A DNA stretch of 64,000 nucleotides from Orenia metallireducens (GTDB lineage: Bacteria; Bacillota; Halanaerobiia; Halobacteroidales; Halobacteroidaceae). Both the position numbers and the translations under genes were made by a program. Location of the stretch: contig NZ_PVNB01000006.1 in NCBI RefSeq assembly GCF_003001995.1, positions 124,001 through 188,000 on the forward strand, in the 5' to 3' direction. The notes below the pieces were generated by a model. It saw only the letters and a list, made by a program, of their open reading frames with translations. It made no database searches and was not told the DNA's origin. Positions 62,266 to 64,000 of this stretch are shown one piece after another; within the stretch, counting starts at the first letter, position 1, and the number at the start of each line of letters is the position of its first letter.

Positions 62266-63981
62266 TTACTCAATAAATTCCGGTTTCCCTAGTTGTACTT
62301 TTGTCACTCTCATTACTTCCTCTAAAGTTGTAATTCCTTGGTTGACCTTATGTAAACCAGAAGCTTCTAAAGTAATCATACCATCTACTATTGCTCTTTC
62401 AGCAATATCCTCTGTTGAGGCACCCTGTACTATCATCCTTTTAAGTTGATTATCTAATTCTAAAATTTCATGAATAGCCGCTCGACCTCGATAGCCTGTC
62501 TCATTACACTCTCTACATCCTTTGCCATGGTAAAAGTCAATTCTATCATTTCCTTTGCCTAAATACTTTTCTAAATCCTTGTCCACTAATTTTTCTCTAG
62601 ATTTGACTCTACAATTAGGACAGATTCTTCTTACAAGTCGTTGAGCTACAACTCCCACAACTGAAGATGATACCAAAAATGGCTCTACTCCCATATCTAC
62701 TAACCTTGTTAAAGCACCAGCAGCCTCATTAGTATGGAGGGTACTTAAGACTAAATGTCCAGTCAAAGCAGCGTTAATGGCAATCTCTGCTGTCTCCTTA
62801 TCACGAATCTCACCTATTAATACTATATCCGGATCTTGACGCAAGATAGAGCGCAAAGCACTAGCAAAAGTCAGTCCAGCCTTATTATTTGTCTGTACTT
62901 GATTAATACCTTCTAGCCTATACTCAACTGGATTTTCAACTGTAATAATATTTTCATGTTCACTATCAAGGGAACTTAATGCAGAATAAAGTGTGGTTGT
63001 TTTTCCACTCCCCGTAGGACCTGTAATCAATATCATTCCATGAGGATGATTAATCATCTCTTTGAAAACCTCTAAATGTTCCGCTACAAACCCTAAGTCA
63101 TCTAATTTTAACATTAAATTACTTTTATCTAAAATTCTCATAACTACTTTTTCCCCTTTAACAGTAGGTAAAGTAGAAACACGCAAATCTATCTCTTTTC
63201 CTTGAATAGTCATTTGAATTCTACCATCTTGAGGAACTCGCCTTTCAGCTATATCTAAATCAGACATAATCTTTATTCTAGAGACTAGGGCAGGCAAAGC
63301 GCTTTTAGGAACATTATTCATAGTATTTTGTAAGATCCCATCTATTCTATACCTTATCTGTATATCTTCATCTAAAGGTTCTATATGAATATCACTAGCC
63401 CGTAACTTAACACCATCAGCAATAATATTATTTACTAACTTGACAACTGGTGCATCATCTATTAATTCTCTTAATGCATCTTCTTCCATCTCATCTTCAG
63501 AACCCTGCCATTCAGAATTAATACCATCTAAGAATTCACTGATTATATCACTATTTCCAAAATATTTTTCTAAAGAATGCTCAATTTCAGTTCTAGTTGC
63601 AATAACAGGAATAATCTCACAATTAGTCTTAATTTTAATGTCATCAATAGCCATTACATCTAAAGGATCTTCCATAGCTACAGTTAAGATATTTCCTCTC
63701 TTCTTAATTGGAATAGCATGGTGTCTTTGAGCTAACTCCGGAGGTATACTTTTAATTACATTTGAATCGATGATAAATTTCTCTAAATCTATCTGTGGTA
63801 TGCCCAGCTGAAACTCCAATGCTTCTACTAAATCCTGTTCAGCAACAAAATCTAATTCTTGTAAAACAACTCCTAGCCGCTTGTCAGTTCCTTTTTGAAC
63901 CCCCAAAGCTTCATATAACTGTTCTTCTGTAATGAATTCTGCCTCAACCAAAATATCCCCTAGCCTTTTTTTCTTGATCAT
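62266..63981 (-). CDS. pilB: Type IV pilus extension ATPase PilB
   Basis: 571 residues. N-terminal MshEN domain (RLGDILVEAEFITEEQLYEA), known in some members to bind cyclic di-GMP. N2 domain with ASDIHIEPLDEDIQIRYRID, Walker A GPTGSGKTTT near 327, Asp box TVENPVEYRLEG, Walker B DPDIVLIGEIRDKETAEIAI, His box ALTGHLVLSTLHT, and a tetracysteine zinc site (RICPNCRVK ... GCRECNETG). It powers pilus assembly. The ATG at 63981 behind GGAGGGGG is preferred to the frame start near the window end. First gene of the locus visible. Confidence 0.96.
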   Translation of the reverse strand: MIKKKRLGDILVEAEFITEEQLYEALGVQKGTDKRLGVVLQELDFVAEQDLVEALEFQLGIPQIDLEKFIIDSNVIKSIPPELAQRHHAIPIKKRGNILTVAMEDPLDVMAIDDIKIKTNCEIIPVIATRTEIEHSLEKYFGNSDIISEFLDGINSEWQGSEDEMEEDALRELIDDAPVVKLVNNIIADGVKLRASDIHIEPLDEDIQIRYRIDGILQNTMNNVPKSALPALVSRIKIMSDLDIAERRVPQDGRIQMTIQGKEIDLRVSTLPTVKGEKVVMRILDKSNLMLKLDDLGFVAEHLEVFKEMINHPHGMILITGPTGSGKTTTLYSALSSLDSEHENIITVENPVEYRLEGINQVQTNNKAGLTFASALRSILRQDPDIVLIGEIRDKETAEIAINAALTGHLVLSTLHTNEAAGALTRLVDMGVEPFLVSSSVVGVVAQRLVRRICPNCRVKSREKLVDKDLEKYLGKGNDRIDFYHGKGCRECNETGYRGRAAIHEILELDNQLKRMIVQGASTEDIAERAIVDGMITLEASGLHKVNQGITTLEEVMRVTKVQLGKPEFIE

Positions 63982-64000
63982 CTTACCCCCTCCAATCATG

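Noticed and set aside
1-64000. CRISPR array or toxin-antitoxin system
   Set aside because: No evenly spaced short repeats, cas genes or paired small toxin/antitoxin frames were seen; the XRE/ImmA pair fits a repressor-protease switch better.

Overview
The window is AT-rich bacterial DNA with Firmicute gene order and regulators (sigE, sigG, spoIIGA, spoIIR, nrdR and ylmC next to a division/cell-wall cluster). It also has clear marks of an outer membrane: a TonB-dependent B12 receptor, a TonB protein, a secretin, and a small beta-barrel protein ending in an aromatic residue. An endospore-forming diderm Firmicute fits best. I infer the order Halanaerobiales, perhaps an Orenia/Halobacteroides-like organism, from this combination and not from a database match.

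Layout. 0-1 kb: a decayed Rpn-family nuclease gene and tRNA-Arg(CCU). 1-7.2 kb: a chemoreceptor fused to hemerythrin, a YkvI-type membrane protein, a TPR protein, two unknown genes and a uracil-DNA-glycosylase-like protein. 7.4-10.3 kb: nrdR, a 47-residue gene, ylmC, spoIIR and sigG. 10.5-12.1 kb: a two-LysM protein and an XRE/ImmA regulator-protease pair. 12.5-20.4 kb: a B12 uptake module (tonB, btuB, an MscS channel, btuD, btuC, btuF) with two cobalamin riboswitches, bracketed by two copies of a dispersed repeat. 20.9-23.1 kb: a small unknown gene, sigE and spoIIGA. 23.2-42.1 kb: the dcw cluster, in transcription order rsmH, ftsL, PASTA penicillin-binding protein, murE, murF, mraY, murD, ftsW, murG, murB, murA, ddl, ftsQ, ftsA, ftsZ; murC and mraZ are absent. 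42.6-43.6 kb: a 39-residue peptide gene and a two-gene LysO exporter. 43.8-47.8 kb: an outer-membrane barrel gene and a repeat/LRR lipoprotein gene split by an intact IS30-family element. 47.9-64 kb: a full type IV pilus locus, in transcription order pilB, pilT, pilC, pilA, O-antigen-ligase-like gene, pilD, three large minor pilins, pilM, pilN, pilO, pilP, pilQ.

How the genes work together. SpoIIGA and pro-sigma-E lie directly after ftsZ, which couples mother-cell sigma activation to asymmetric division. SpoIIR, the forespore signal that activates SpoIIGA, sits behind sigG. These two halves of what is often one sporulation neighbourhood are separated by about 11 kb of accessory DNA that includes the B12 module. 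Each arm of that module starts with a cobalamin riboswitch followed by a terminator, so B12 should shut down both outer-membrane uptake (BtuB/TonB) and inner-membrane uptake (BtuFCD).

The most unusual part is the pilus locus. The minor pilins have normal prepilin or PilX-type N-termini but very large C-terminal domains: a beta-propeller-like repeat, a carbohydrate-binding-like region and a beta-helix-like region. The secretin ends in two LysM domains, and an O-antigen-ligase-like protein is encoded next to the major pilin. Just past the secretin, a lipoprotein with internalin-like repeats and leucine-rich repeats has been broken by an insertion sequence; removing the element and one copy of a 13-bp target duplication restores its frame exactly.
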